This document shows, one piece after another, positions 30,880 through 43,858 of a DNA stretch of 46,597 nucleotides. This DNA comes from Nemertoderma westbladi (lineage: Eukaryota; Xenacoelomorpha; Nemertodermatida; Nemertodermatidae), in contig JAUCBJ010003188.1 in assembly GCA_032718475.1 (NCBI GenBank), forward strand, positions 1 to 46,597. Reading direction: 5' to 3'. The notes under the pieces are model-generated. The model worked only from the letters and a program-made list of their open reading frames with translations, searched no databases and was not told the DNA's origin. The stretch's first letter is position 1, and each line of letters begins with the position of its first letter. Position numbers and translations under genes: made by a program.

Positions 30880-32510
30880 TTCACAACCTTCTATTCAGTG
30901 AATCAATCAATGGACAATATCAAACATAAATAAATTAATTAATTAACTTAACAAACAGACTGATGCCACTTTAGTTGCAGCTACATACAATAATGAACAT
31001 AAGGCTTTATGTTGTAGTAAATACCTACCAAGTAACACCTCCAATGGATTACAAATAATAAAATGGGAAAAGGTTTTAACTGTGTGTTATATTTTCCCCT
31101 TAGTGGAAAACTGTATAACTGCAGAGTAGTGGTTAGCGTCCTCACAAACACAACATGTAGTGCAGTAGGTCACTGCAGCCACTCTATCGTATTAAAATGG
31201 AAGGTTGTAATTTCAGACATTTCGCCCCCTAGTGGCAGACTGCATAATTATGCACTGGTTAGCGTCCTCCCCAAACATGACGACTATGGTGTAGTAGTCA
31301 TCTGCCAAGTGCCAAGTATCAGCAAAAAAGCATTTATAAACAACAAAATTGTAGATTTCCTCTTTCAGACATTTCATCCCCTAATAGCGGCAGACTGGGG
31401 AACTGTAGATTGGTCATTGTCTCCCCAAATACACACCCTACGGTATAGTATACTCTGCTTGGTATCAGCAAAAAAAACATTATAAACATATTGTGTAAAG
31501 GACCTAAGTATCAGCTAAAAATCATTATTTATAACATAATAGAATAAGATTTTCACTTTCAGACATTTCGCCCCCTAGTGGCAGATGTCAGAACCGCAAA
31601 CTGCTCGGCGTCCTCCCAACACGCAACTATGGTCAGGTATAATTTCTTCTGCAAAGTGTCAGTTAGAACAGAGTGGTTACGATGATGCAATAACTGCTGT
31701 TATAATTTCCTGCTGCTTGCTGACCAGTAATTTATCCGATAACAAAACAACTGCAGAATAATGCAATTTTACCTCAAAGACGCATTCATGCAAGTATCAA
31801 GTAAATGTGTAAAAAATCAGCCTCGAGATAGCCTTTACAATTCATGTTTACAGGCTCAGGATGGTCTGCATCATATAGATGCACGTACATGATAGAGTCA
31901 AGATCCAACTTGTAGGATGACGGACTGACGACCTGCTAGGCCTACCTCGCTAGCACCCATCCCGTACATTGCAAAAAGGCATAATTGAATCATTTTGTGT
32001 TTATGATTATAAACATGTGAATTGAAAAAAACTAATCTAAGATTTACTGCTTGTTCTTACCAATGTAAGTCAAGAACCAATCACAGTAGTTCCAATCCAC
32101 TCTCCTGCTGGGTCCTATTTATTTATTGAGATTACTACTTAACCAACCCAGCCTGCCTGCAGGCCACCTCAAGATATGATTGGTCTGCAAGTAGCTAGCT
32201 GCCTTTCTAACTAACTCTCAGCTTTGCCAGGCCTGTACTGCCAAAAGGAATATTCGAATCACTTTGAGATTTTGTCACACAACATGTTGCAGCGAATACA
32301 AAATACGCATTCACTCAAGCATAAGCGTAAAATTAGCCTCGAGATAGCGATAGTTTACGTGCTCAGGACGAGAGCTTTCGATCGATGTATCATTTGCTCA
32401 GATTGGTGCATGTGTGTCGGAGCGTATAGCTTGGACAGACTCACAGACTCATAGACTCACAGACTCACAGACAGACAGAGGATATTTATATATATAGATA
32501 TAGATATAGA
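30844..32510 (+). repeat. Array block S
   Basis: Begins at hairpin H2 with the same head as R, has about four core units (31000-31640), a diverged inner type-A tail (about 31775-31870), unique DNA to 32300, then a second type-A tail (32308-32510). Confidence 0.7.
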
Positions 32511-32548
32511 CTAGAAAGCCAGTGGCCCTTCGGGCCACGGCTTTCTAG
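32511..32548. repeat. Hairpin H3
   Basis: 38 nt, arms CTAGAAAGCC and GTGGCCC around a TTC loop with one bulged A. Confidence 0.85.
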
Positions 32549-33280
32549 TTCACAAGCCTATTCACCATTCCAAACATTAATTAATTAATTAACTTAACAA
32601 AACTTCATATGATTGAGAGTGTTCTCTCAAACAAAAGACTGATGCTGTTTTACTTTTTCAGATATCTACACTGGTCAACGTCCTTCACATAGATGCAGCC
32701 TTATGATGTAGTACAACAGTAGACCTCTGACAATTATAAGCGTAAAAGCATTTTTAATAAATAAATGTGAGAATGTTTTTACTTTTCAGATTCAGATTTT
32801 TCGCACCCTAGCAGTAGACTGGAAATCCGCAGACTGGTTAGCGTCCTCCCCATACAAACAGCCTATGGTCATCATGCCTTTCCCAAGTATAAGCAAAAAA
32901 GCATTAGAAACAACGAAATGGGAGAAGAATTTCACTTGAGACATTTCACCCTCTAGCGGCAGACTGAGAAATTGCAGATTGGTCAGAGTTTTCCACAAAC
33001 ACGCAGTCTATGGTGTAGTAGACCTCTGACAAGTATCAGCCTAAAAGCATTAGAAACAACGAAACGGGATAAGGTTTTCACTTTCAGACATTTCGCCCCT
33101 TAGCGGCCGAATGGAGAACTGCATTTTGTTCGGCGTCTTACCTAGACACACACCCTATGGTGTACTACACATCGGGCAAGTGTCAGCCTGAAATCATATT
33201 AATAACGAAATGGGATAAGGTTTTCACTTTCAGACATTTGGCCCCCTAGCGGTAGACTGGATAAATGCAGACTGGTTCTA

Positions 33281-33988
33281 CAGTACAGGCCACCAGAAAA
33301 CGCAGATTTGTACAATTGTGAACACATTTTATCAAATGTGTACCAGTGTAATGTAATGTTGTTGAACGGGACAATTGAACATAATTGAACACAATTGAAT
33401 TGGCAACAACCAAAATTTTTTCGCCAAAGGATACAATTGAATACTTTTGAAACGCTTAGTAATCTGGAAACTCTCTGTAGTTTGCCGCGAACTGTCACTC
33501 ACTGCAGCTGGAAATGCGATAAGGATTTTGTTTACCTTTATAGTGTGTGGTTAATAGTGTCTAGTAGGCAGGCCTATAGTTAGTGATGTTAAGGCATCTT
33601 CTGGTGTTTCTCTGTGCCCTCTTGGTGTCAGACGAATGGCGCGACATCTCCCTGCACTAAATTAATTATTCAATGGTCTAGACTCCACCATCCTTAAACC
33701 CATCCACTCCCATACACTCCATGAACCTCCATGTGGTCTTGTATGTAGTTCTCTCTCTACCAATACAGCACATGTCCGCAATGTTACGCCCTGGGGGCTC
33801 TCTCATCTACCTGATATCAGACATACAGGCGCACCGCACACAAAGCCTTTGTCGGTCCCAGCAAGTTAGCCTCCTGCTGTGTGATCTAGAAGATAACTCG
33901 CCATAACCTGCCAATCAGATGACTTGAACAAATGTGTTCACATGTGATCACATTGGATGAAATCTGCTTTTTCTGGTGGCCTGTACTG
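33281..33988. mobile_element. 708-bp MITE with 20-bp terminal inverted repeats, inserted at TA
   Basis: The left end CAGTACAGGCCACCAGAAAA is exactly inverted at the right end. TA flanks both sides (33279-33280 and 33989-33990). The paralogous block P' at 39081-39090 reads GGTTC-TA-GCTCC with a single TA and no insert, so target duplication is seen directly. Short subterminal inverted stretches (AATTGTGAACACAT / ATGTGTTCACATGTGATC) follow. Inside are only chance ORFs. CAGT ends with TA duplication fit the Tc1/mariner-like class. Confidence 0.9.
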
Positions 33989-35656
33989 TAGCTTCTCCCC
34001 AAACACACAGTCTATGGTGTAGTAGAACTTTGCCAAGTATCAGCAAAAAAGCATTATAAACAATGAAATGCATAAAGGTTTTCACTTTCAGACATTGCGC
34101 CCCCTAGCGGCAGACAGAGCTATTGCAGATTGGTCTTAGTTCTCCACAAACACGCAGTCTTTGATGTAGTAGACCTCTGACAAGTATCAGCCTAAAAACA
34201 TTATAAACATCAAAATGGGATAAGGTTTTCACGTTCAGACATTTCGCCCCCTAGCGGCCGAATAGAGAACTGCAGGTTGTTCGGCGTCCTCTTCAGACAC
34301 ACAGCCTATGGTGTAATACACATCTGCCAAGTGTCAGCCTAAAAGCATTATTAATAACGAAATGGGATAAGGTTTTCACTTTCAGACATTTGGCCCCCTA
34401 GTGGCAGACAGAGGAATTGCAGATTGGTCAGAGTTCTCCACAAACACGCAGCCTATGGTGTAGTAGACCTCTGCCAAGTACCAGCCTATAAGAATTATAA
34501 ACAACGAAATGGGATAAGGTTTTCACTTTCAGATATTTCGCCCCTTAGTGGCCGAATGGAGAACTGCAGGTAGTTGAGCGTCCTCCACAGACACACACCA
34601 TATGGTGTAATACACATCTGCCAAGTGTCAGCCTAAAAGCATTATTTTATTAATAACGAAATGGGATAAGGTTTTCACTTTCAGACATTTGGCCCCCTAG
34701 TGGCAGACAGAGGAATTGCAGATTGGTCAGAGTTCTCCACAAACACGCAGTCTATGGTGTAGTAGACCTCTGCCAAGTATCAGCCTAAAAGCATTATAAA
34801 TAACGAAATGGGATAAGGTTTTCACTTTCACATATTTCGCCCCCTAGCGGCCGAATGGAGAACTGCAGGTAGTTTGGCGTCCTCCACAGACACACACCAT
34901 ATGGTGTAATACACATCTGCCAAGTGTCAGCCTAAAAGCATTATTAATAACGAAATGGGATAAGGTTTTCACTTTCAGACATTTGGCCCCCTAGCGGTAG
35001 ACTGGAGAAATGCAGACTGATTCTAGCTCCTCCCCAAACACGCTGTATGGTGTAGTAGACCTCTGCCAAGTATCAGCAAAAAAGCATTATAAACAAAGAA
35101 ATGGGATAAGGTTTTCACTTTCAGATATTTCTCCCCCTAGCGGCAGACTGGGGAATTGCAGATTGGTCAGCATCCTCCCTAAACACACAGCCTATGGTGT
35201 AGAAGACCTCTGCCATGTATCAGCTAAAAGGCTTTAATAATAACGAAATGGGAGATGTTTTCAGTTTCGGATATTTCGCCCCCTAGCGGCAGACTGGAGA
35301 ACTGCAGATTGATCAGTGTCCTCCCAAACACACAGTCTATGGTCGGGAACAGATCTGCAAAGTATCATTTAGAACAGATTAAGTCTGGTATCAAAAAGTA
35401 GCATAATAGTCGAGACCCAATGTGTCGAGTGACAGAATGAACTGCTAGGCCTACCGCGCTACCGGTACCGAATTCACGAAATTCGCATTCACGCAAACAA
35501 ACGCGTAAAATAAGACTCGAGATAGCGACAGTGCACGTGCTTGTGACGAGAGCTTTCGTTCGATGTATCGCGAGCTCCGATTGGTGCTTGTGTGTAGAAA
35601 CGTATAGCTTGGACAGACAAACAGACAGACAGACACATGATATTTATATATATAGA

Positions 35657-35694
35657 CTAGAAAGCCTGTGGCCCTTCGGGCCACAGCTTTCTAG
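35657..35694. repeat. Hairpin H4
   Basis: 38 nt: CTAGAAAGC-C-TGTGGCCC, TTC loop, GGGCCACA-GCTTTCTAG. The T:A pair replaces the C:G pair of H1. Confidence 0.85.
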
Positions 35695-37541
35695 TGCATG
35701 TGCAGATTATATATGAATATGTGTGGGAGATTGGAGAACTGCATACGGAACAGACACCATCATTAAATAAAACACCACCCCCATAAGAGATAACTGTCAA
35801 GTTTCAACTTTAGGCAGATTGTAAATAACAAAATTTCCAGAAAATGATCACTTTCAGATCCACCCTCTACCTGCGGACTGGTGAAATGCAGACGACGCTG
35901 CAGTTTGGTAAAGATGGGGTTTATGGTGAAGTAAAATGCCTGCCTTTCAAGTTTCAGCTTAAACAGATTGTAAATAACAAAATTGGTGTAGATGTTCACA
36001 TTCAGACATTTCACCCTCTAGCGGTAGACTGAAGAACTGAAGACGACTCTGGGACTCCGTAAAGATACAGAATATGCTGTAGTAGATTCCTGCCAAGTTC
36101 CAGCTCAAAGGGATTAAAAAGAACCAATTGGGATGAGGTGTTCACTAACAGACAATTCGCCCTCTAGCGGCAGATAGGGGAACTGTATACAACTCTGCGA
36201 CTCAGTAAATGTAGAGCCTATGCTGTAGTAGATGCCTACCAAGTTTCAGTCTAAACCGTTTGTAAATAACAAAGTTGGAGAAGATGTTAACTTTCAGACA
36301 TTTCACCCTCTAGCGGTAGACCGGGGAAGTGTATAGGACTCTGCAACTCCGTAAAGATAGAGCCTATGATGTAGTAGATACCAACCAAGTTTCAGCTCAA
36401 AATGATTAAAAAGAACCAAATGGGATGAGGTTTTCACTATCAGACAATTCGCCCTCTTGCGGCTGACTGTGGAACTGTAGACAACTCTACTACTCCGCAA
36501 AGATATAGCCTATGCTATAGTAGATGCCTACCAAGTTTCAGTCTAAAAGGATTGTAAATAACAAAGTTGGAGAAGATGTTAACTTTCATACATTTCGCCC
36601 TCTAGCGGCAGACGCGGGTACTGTAGACAACTCTGCGCGACTCAGTAAAGATATAGCCTATGCTGTAGTAGATGCCTACCAAGTTCAGTCTAAATGGATT
36701 ATAAATAACAAAGTTGGAGAAGATGTTAACTTTCAGACATTTCGCCCTCTAGCGGTAGACCGGGGAATTGTAGACGACTCTGCTACTCAGTAAAGATACA
36801 GTCTATGCTGTAGTAGATGCCTACCAAGTTTCAGTCTAAACGGATTGTAAATAACAAAGTTGGAGAAGATGTTAACTCTCAGACATTTAGCCCTCGAACG
36901 GTAGACTGGGGAAGTGTATAGGACTCTGCAACTCCGTAAAGATAGAGCCTAGGATGTAGTAGATACCTGCCAAGTTTCAGCTCAAAAGGATTAAAAATCA
37001 CCAAATGGGATGAGGTTTTCACTATCAGACAATTCGCCCTCTAGCGGCTGACTGTGGAACTGTAGACGACTCTACTACTCCGCAAAGATATAGCCTATGC
37101 TATAGTAGATGCCTACCAAGTTCAGTCTAAACGGATTATAAATAACAAAGTTGGAGAAGATGTTAACTTTCAGACATTTCGCCCTCTAGAGGTAGACTGG
37201 GGAATTGTAGACGACTCTGCGACTCAGTAAAGATACAGCCTATGCTGTAGTAGATGCCTACCAAGTTCAGTCTAAACGGGTTGTAAATGACAAAGTTGGA
37301 GAAGATGTTAACTTTCAGACATTTCGCCCTCTAGCGGTAGACTGGGGAATTGTAGACGACTCTGCGACTCAGTAAAGATACAGCCTATGCTGTAGTAGAT
37401 GCCTACCAAGTTCAGTCTAAACGGATTGTAAATGACAAAGTTGGAGAAGATGTTAGACGGCTCTGAGTATTACGTTGCAACGAGTTAGGGCGAGACCTAT
37501 CTAACGAGCTATAGTAAGCGAGATTTCATCGAGATTAGATG

Positions 37542-38072
37542 TATAATATTAGATAAAATAATAATACAGTAGGTACAGGCCTACAGAAATAATTATTTTA
37601 CTTTTAATATTCATAACAGTAAAACAAAAATGTTATAAACCTCTCCTTCCATGCAGCCAATGATTGAGAAAGCAGAATTACTCTGAGCAATTCGCAACAG
37701 ATAACCCAAACCCACCCCAATCAACACTCCAGCCTGCTTGCTCCTTATCTGTGCCCAGCCAGCTAGCTGCGAGTTCATTAATTACCTTAACGTTGCTATG
37801 ATACAGAAAACAATCCTTCCCTATTCAATACCAATAGGCCAATTCGATCGTGCTTGGCGAATATGACATATTTATACACTATTTGATTTTTAATCAATAA
37901 ATAATCATACATATTTATATTAAACACTCGAATAAAATAAAAACTTTGTGAGAATGGGACACGGCGAATCTACCCATGTTAATTTTATACCAGGTGGGAT
38001 AAATGTTAGCCCTCTAAATCATTAATTACCGATAGAAGAACCGAAATAATTCGATAAATTTCGCCCGAAAAT
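37542..38072 (+). repeat. Q-type segment (copy in Q)
   Basis: Nearly identical to 43859-44392 and 46051-46572, and related to 30119-30667. No ORF is conserved between the copies. Confidence 0.8.
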
Positions 38073-38225
38073 CACGAAAATCGCCCTCTAGCGGCAGACG
38101 GGTGAACTTCAGACGACTCTGAGTATTACGTTGCAACGAGTTAGAGCGAGACCTTTCTAACGAGCTATAGCAAGCGAGATTTCATCGAGATGGGTTCGAT
38201 TGTATAGCCGATCCCCGACACAACA

Positions 38226-38226
38226 C

Positions 38227-38285
<59 letters not shown>
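38226..38285. repeat. ACAG microsatellite
   Basis: About 60 bp of uninterrupted ACAG units end just before ATCGATATTTATATATATTAGA and hairpin H5. The equivalent place in Q'' (about 44531-44543) holds only two or three units. Confidence 0.95.
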
Positions 38286-38286
<1 letters not shown>

Positions 38287-38320
38287 TCGATATTTATATA
38301 TATTAGATAGATAGACTAGA

Positions 38321-38358
38321 CTAGAAAGCCAGTGGCCCTTCGGGCCACGGCTTTCTAG
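38321..38358. repeat. Hairpin H5
   Basis: Identical to H3 in sequence. Confidence 0.85.
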
Positions 38359-40310
38359 TTCACAAGCCTATTCACCATTCCAAACATTAATTAATTAATT
38401 AACTTAACAAAACTTCATATGATTGAGAGTGTTCTCTCAAACAAAAGGACTGATGCTGTTTTACTTTTCAGATATCTACACTGTTCAACGTCCTTCACAT
38501 AGATGCAGCCTTATGATGTAGTACAGTAGACCTCTGACAATTATCAGCGTAAAAGCATTTTTAATAAATAAATGTGAGAATGTTTTTACTTTTCAGATTC
38601 AGATTTTTCGCACCCTAGCAGTAGACTGGAAATCCGCAGACTGGTTAGCGTCCTCCCCATACAAACAGCCTATGGTCAAGCATGCCTTTCCCAAGTATAA
38701 GCAAAAAAGCATTAGAAACAACGAAATGGGAGAAGGATTTCACTTGAGACATTTCACCCTCTAGCGGCAGACTGAGAAATTGCAGATTGGTCAGAGTTTT
38801 CCACAAACACGCAGTCTATGGTGTAGTAGACCTCTGACAAGTATCAGCCTAAAAGCATTAGAAACAACGAAACGGGATAAGGTTTTCACTTTCAGACATT
38901 TCGCCCCCTAGCGGCCGAATGGAGAACTGCAGTTTGTTAGGCGTCTTACCTAGACACACACCCTATGGTGTACTACACATCTGGCAAGTGTCAGCCTGAA
39001 ATCATATTAATAACGAAATGGGATAAGGTTTTCACTTTCAGACATTTGGCCCCCAAGCGGTAGACTGGATAAATGCAGACTGGTTCTAGCTCCTCCCCAA
39101 ACACACAGTCTATGGTGTAGTAGACCTCTGACAAGTATCAGCAAAAAAGCATTATAAACAATGAAATGCATAAAGGTTTTCACTTTCAGACATTGCGCCC
39201 CCTAGCGGCAGACAGAGCTATTGCAGATTGGTCTTAGTTCTCCACAAACACGCAGTCTTTGATGTAGTAGACCTCTGACAAGTATCAGCCTAAAAACATT
39301 AGAAACATCAAAATGGGATAAGGTTTTCACGTTCAGACATTTCGCCCCCTAGCGGCCAAATGGAGAACTGCAGTTTGTTCGGCGTCTTACGTAGACACAC
39401 ACCCTATGGTGTAATACAAATCTGCCAAGTGTCAGCCTAAAAGCATTATTAATAACGAAATGGGATAAGGTTTTCACTTTCAGACATTTGGCCCCCTAGC
39501 GGTAGACTGGAGAAATGCAGACTGGTTCTAGCTCCTCCCCAAACACGCAGTCTTGGTGTAGTAGACCTCTGCCAAGTATCAGCAAAAAAGCAGTATAAAC
39601 AACGAAATGGGTGAAGGTTTTCACTTTCAGACATTGTGCCCCCTACCGGCAGACAGATGAATTTCAGATTATTCAGAGTTCTCTACAAACACGCAGTCTG
39701 TGGTGTAGTCGACTTCTGCCAAGTATCAGCAAAAAAGCATTATAAACAACGAAATGGGATAAGGTTTTCACTTTCAGATATTGCTCCCCCTAGCGGCAGA
39801 CTGGAGAATTGCAGATTGGTCAGCATCCTCCGAAAACACACAGCCTATGGTGTAGTAGACCTCTGCTACGTATCAGCTAAAAGGCATTAATAATAACGAA
39901 ATGGGAGAAGGTTTTCAGTTTCTGACATTTCGCCCCCTAGCGGCAGACTGGAGAGCTGCAGATTGATCAGTGTCTTCCCAAACACACAGTCTATGGTCAG
40001 GAACGTATCTGCAAAGTATCATTTAGAACAGATCGAGTCTGATGGTGCAACCGCTGTTATAGAGTTTCCTACAGAATGAACTGCTAGGCCTACTACTGCG
40101 CTACCGGTACCAAATTCACGAAATCTGCATTCACGCAAACAAACGCGTAAAATAAGACTCGAGATAGCGACAGTGCACGTGCTCGTGACGAGAGCTTTCG
40201 TTCGATGTATCGCGAGCTCAGATTGGTGCTTGTGTGTAGAAACGTATAGCTTGGACAGACAAACAAACAAACAGACAGACAGACAGACACATGATATTTA
40301 TATATATAGA
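38321..40310 (+). repeat. Array block P'
   Basis: A second copy of P from hairpin H5, without the MITE and about three cores shorter, ending in a type-A tail (40127-40310). Most of its head and first cores match P base for base with scattered changes. Confidence 0.8.
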
Positions 40311-40332
40311 CTAGAAAGGGACAGCTTTCTAG
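40311..40332. repeat. Hairpin H6, internally deleted
   Basis: 22 nt instead of 38; the upper stem and loop are lost while both CTAGAAAG and CTTTCTAG ends remain. Confidence 0.8.
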
Positions 40333-42298
40333 TGCACGTGCAGATGATATATGAATATGTGTGGGAGATTTGAGAACTGCATACGGAACAGACACCATCA
40401 TTAAATAAAACACCACCCCCATAAGAGATAACTGTCAAGTTTCAACTTTAGGCAGATTGTAAATAACAAAATTTCCAGAAAATGATCACTTTCAGATCCA
40501 CCCTCTACCTGCGGACTGGTGAAATGCAGACGGCGCTGCAGTTTGGTAAAGATGGGGTTTATGGTGAAGTAAAATGCCTGCCTTTCAAGTTTCAGCTTAA
40601 ACAGATTGTAAATAACAAAATTGGTGTAGATGTTCATATTTAAACATTTCACCCTCTAGCGGTAGACTGAAGAACTGTAGACGACTCTAGGACTCCGTAA
40701 AGATACAGAATATGCTGTAGTAGATTCCTGCCAAGTTCCAGCTCAATAGGATTAAAAAGAACCAAATGGGATGAGGTGTTCACTATCAGATATTTCGCCC
40801 TCTAGCGTCAAATGGGGGGACTGTATACAACTCTGCGAATCCGTAAAGGTACAGCCTATGTTGTAGTAGATGCCTACCAAGTTTCAGTCTAAACCGTTAG
40901 TAAATTTCAAAGTTGGAGAAGATGTTAACTTTCAGACATTTCACCCTCTAGCGGTAGACTGGGGAAGTGTATAGGACTCTGCAACTCCGTAAAGATACAG
41001 CGTATGATGTAGTAGATACCTGCCAAGTTTCACCTCAAAAGGATTAAAAAGAACCAAATGGGATGAGGTTTTCACTATCAGACAATTCCCCCTCTAGCGG
41101 CTGACTGTGGAACTGTAGACGACTCTACTACTCCACAAAGATATAGCCTATGCTATAGTAGATGTCTACCAAGTTTCAGTCTAAAAGGATTGTAAATAAC
41201 AAAGTTGGAGGAGATATTAAGTTTCATACATTTCGCCCTCTAGCGGCAGACGCGGGTAATGTAGACAACTCTGCGCGACTCAGTAAAGATATAGCCTATG
41301 CTGTAGTAGATGCCTACCAAGTTCAGTCTAAATGGATTATAAATAACAAAGTTGGAGAAGATGGTAACTTTCAGACATTTCACCCTCTAGCGGTAGACTG
41401 GGGAAGTGTATAGGACTCTGCAACTCCGTAAAGATAGAGCCTAGGATGTAGTAGATACCTGCCAAGTTTCAGCTCAAAAGGATTAAAAAGAACCAAATGG
41501 GATGAGGTTTTCACTATCAGACAATTCGCCCTCTTGCGGCTGACTGTGGAACTGTAGACGACTCTACTACTCCGCAAAGATATAGCCTATGCTATAGTAG
41601 ATGCCTACCAAGTTTCAGTCTAAAAGGTTTGTAAATAACAAAGTTGGAGAAGATGTTAACTTTCATACATTTCGCCCTCTAGCGGCAGACGCGGGTACTG
41701 TAGACAACTCTGCGCGACTCAGTAAAGATATAGCCTATGCTGTAGTAGATGCCTACCAAGTTCAGTCTAAATGGATTAAAATAACAAAGTTGGAGAAGAT
41801 GTTAACTTGCAGACATTTCGCCCTCTAGCGGTAGACTGGGAAATTGTAGACGACTCTGCGACTCAGTAAAGATTCAGCCTATGCTGTAGTAGATGCCTAC
41901 CAAGTTTCAGTCAAAACGGATTGTAAATAATAAAGTTGGAGAAGATGTTAACTCTCAGACATTTAGCCCTCTAACGGTAGACTGGGGAACTGTAGACAAC
42001 CCAGTGACTCCGGAAATATACAGCCTATGCTGCAGTATATAGCTACCACGTTTCAGCTCAAAAGCATTAAAAACAACCCTATAAGATCAGGTTTTCACTA
42101 TCGGATAATTCGCCCTCTAGCGGCAGACGGTGGAACTTCAGACGGCTCTGAGTATTACGTTGCAACGAGTTAGGGCGAGACCTATCTAACGAGCTATAGT
42201 AAGCGAGATTTCATCGAGATTAGATGTATAATATTAGATAAAATAATAATACAGTAAGTATAGGCCTACAGAAATAATTATTTTACTTTTAATATTCA
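40311..42298 (+). repeat. Array block Q'
   Basis: A second copy of Q from the shortened hairpin H6. It stops abruptly inside the Q-type segment: TTTTAATATTCA is joined directly to CTAGAAAGCC of H7, so the rest of the segment and the microsatellite tail are missing. Confidence 0.75.
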
Positions 42299-42336
42299 CT
42301 AGAAAGCCTGTGGCCCTTCGGGCCACAGCTTTCTAG
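42299..42336. repeat. Hairpin H7
   Basis: 38 nt, same as H4, placed directly after the truncated end of Q'. Confidence 0.85.
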
Positions 42337-43858
42337 TGCACCTGCAGATGATATATGACTATGTGTGGGAGATTTGAGAACTGCATATGGAACAGACACC
42401 ATCATTAAATAAAACACCACCCCCATAAGAGATAACTGTCAAATTTCAACTTTAGGCAGATTGTAAATAACAAAATTTCCAGAAAATGATCACTTTCAGA
42501 TCGACTCCGTAAAGGTACAGCCTATGCTGTAGTAGATGCCTACCAAGTTTCAGTCTAAACCGTTAGTAAATAACAGTAGACTGGGGAAGTGTATAGGACT
42601 CTGCAACTCCCTAAAGATACAGCCTATGATGTAGTAGATACCTGCCAAGTTTTAGCTCAAAAAGATTAAAAAGAACCAAATGGGATGAGGTTTTCACTAT
42701 CAGACAATTCGCCCTCTAGCGGCTGACTGTGGAACTGTAGACGTCTCTACTACTCCGCAAAGATATAGCCTATGCTATAGTAGATGCCTACCAAGTTTCA
42801 GTCTAAAAGGATTGTAAATAACAAAGTTGGAGGAGATGTTAACTTTCATACATTTCGCCCTCTAGCGGCAGACGCAGGTAATGTAGACAACTCTGCGCGA
42901 CTCAGTAAAGATAAAGCCTATGCTGTAGTAGATGCCTACCAAGTTTCAGTCTAAACGGATTGTAAATAACAAAGTTGGAGAAGATGTTAACTCTCAGACA
43001 TTTAGCCCTCTAACGGTAGACTGGGGAACTGTAGACAAATCAGTGACTCCGGAAATATACAGCCTATGCTGCAGTATATAGCTACCAAGTTTCAGCTCAA
43101 AAGCATTAAAAATAACAAAGTTGGAGAAGATGTTAACTTTCAGACATTTCGCCCTCTAGCGGTAGACTGGGGAATTGTAGACGACTCTACAACTCCGCAA
43201 AGATATAGCCTATGCTATAGTAGATGCCTACCAAGTTTCAGTCTAAAAGGATTGTAAATAACAAAGTTGGAGAAGATGTTACCTTTCATACATTTCGCCC
43301 TCTAGCGGCAGACGCGGGTACTGTAGACAACCCTGCGCGACTCAGTAAAGATATAGCCTATGCTGTAGTAGATGCCTACCAAGTTCAGTCTAAATGGATT
43401 ATAAATAACAAAGTTGGAGAAGATGTTAACTTGCAGACATTTCGCCCTCTAGCGGTAGACTGGGAAATTGTACACGACTCTGCGACTCAGTAAAGATTCA
43501 GCCTATGCTGTAGTAGATGCCTACAAAGTTTCAGTCAAAACGGATTGTAAATAATAAAGTTGGAGAAGATGTTAACTCTCAGACATTTAGCCCTCTAACG
43601 GTAGACTGGGGAACTGTGGACAACTCAGTGACTCCGGAATTATAAAGCCTATGCTGCTGCTGCAGTATATAGCAACCAAGTTTCAGCTCAAAAGCATTAA
43701 AAACAACCCAATGAGATCAGGTTTTCAGTATCGGACAATTCGCCCTCTGGCGGCAGACAGGGGAACTTCAGACGGCTCTGAGTATTACGTTGCAACGAGT
43801 TAGGGCGAGACCTATCTAACGAGCTATAGTAAGCGAGATTTCATCAAGATTAGATGTA

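Larger units (their letters stand above)
32511..35656 (+). repeat. Array block P
   Basis: Hairpin H3, a head shared with P', then about 13 core units of the CGAAATGGGATAAGGTTTTC type, interrupted by a 708-bp inserted element, and a type-A tail (35484-35656). Apart from the insertion it equals P' plus about 440 bp, close to three cores. Confidence 0.8.
35657..38320 (+). repeat. Array block Q
   Basis: Hairpin H4, a head shared with Q'-Q''', then about 11-12 cores of two alternating types: AACAAAGTTGGAGAAGATGT and GAACCAAATGGGATGAGGTT. GTTGGAG recurs at 36566, 36713, 36859, 37150, 37295 and 37440, so the period is 145-147. A Q-type segment (37542-38072), a GTTGCAACGAGTTAGAGCGAG tail and a long ACAG microsatellite follow. 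Confidence 0.8.

Noticed and set aside
33721-33906. ORF inside the 708-bp element as a transposase
   Set aside because: Only 61 codons with no DDE-type motif; the element is clearly non-autonomous.
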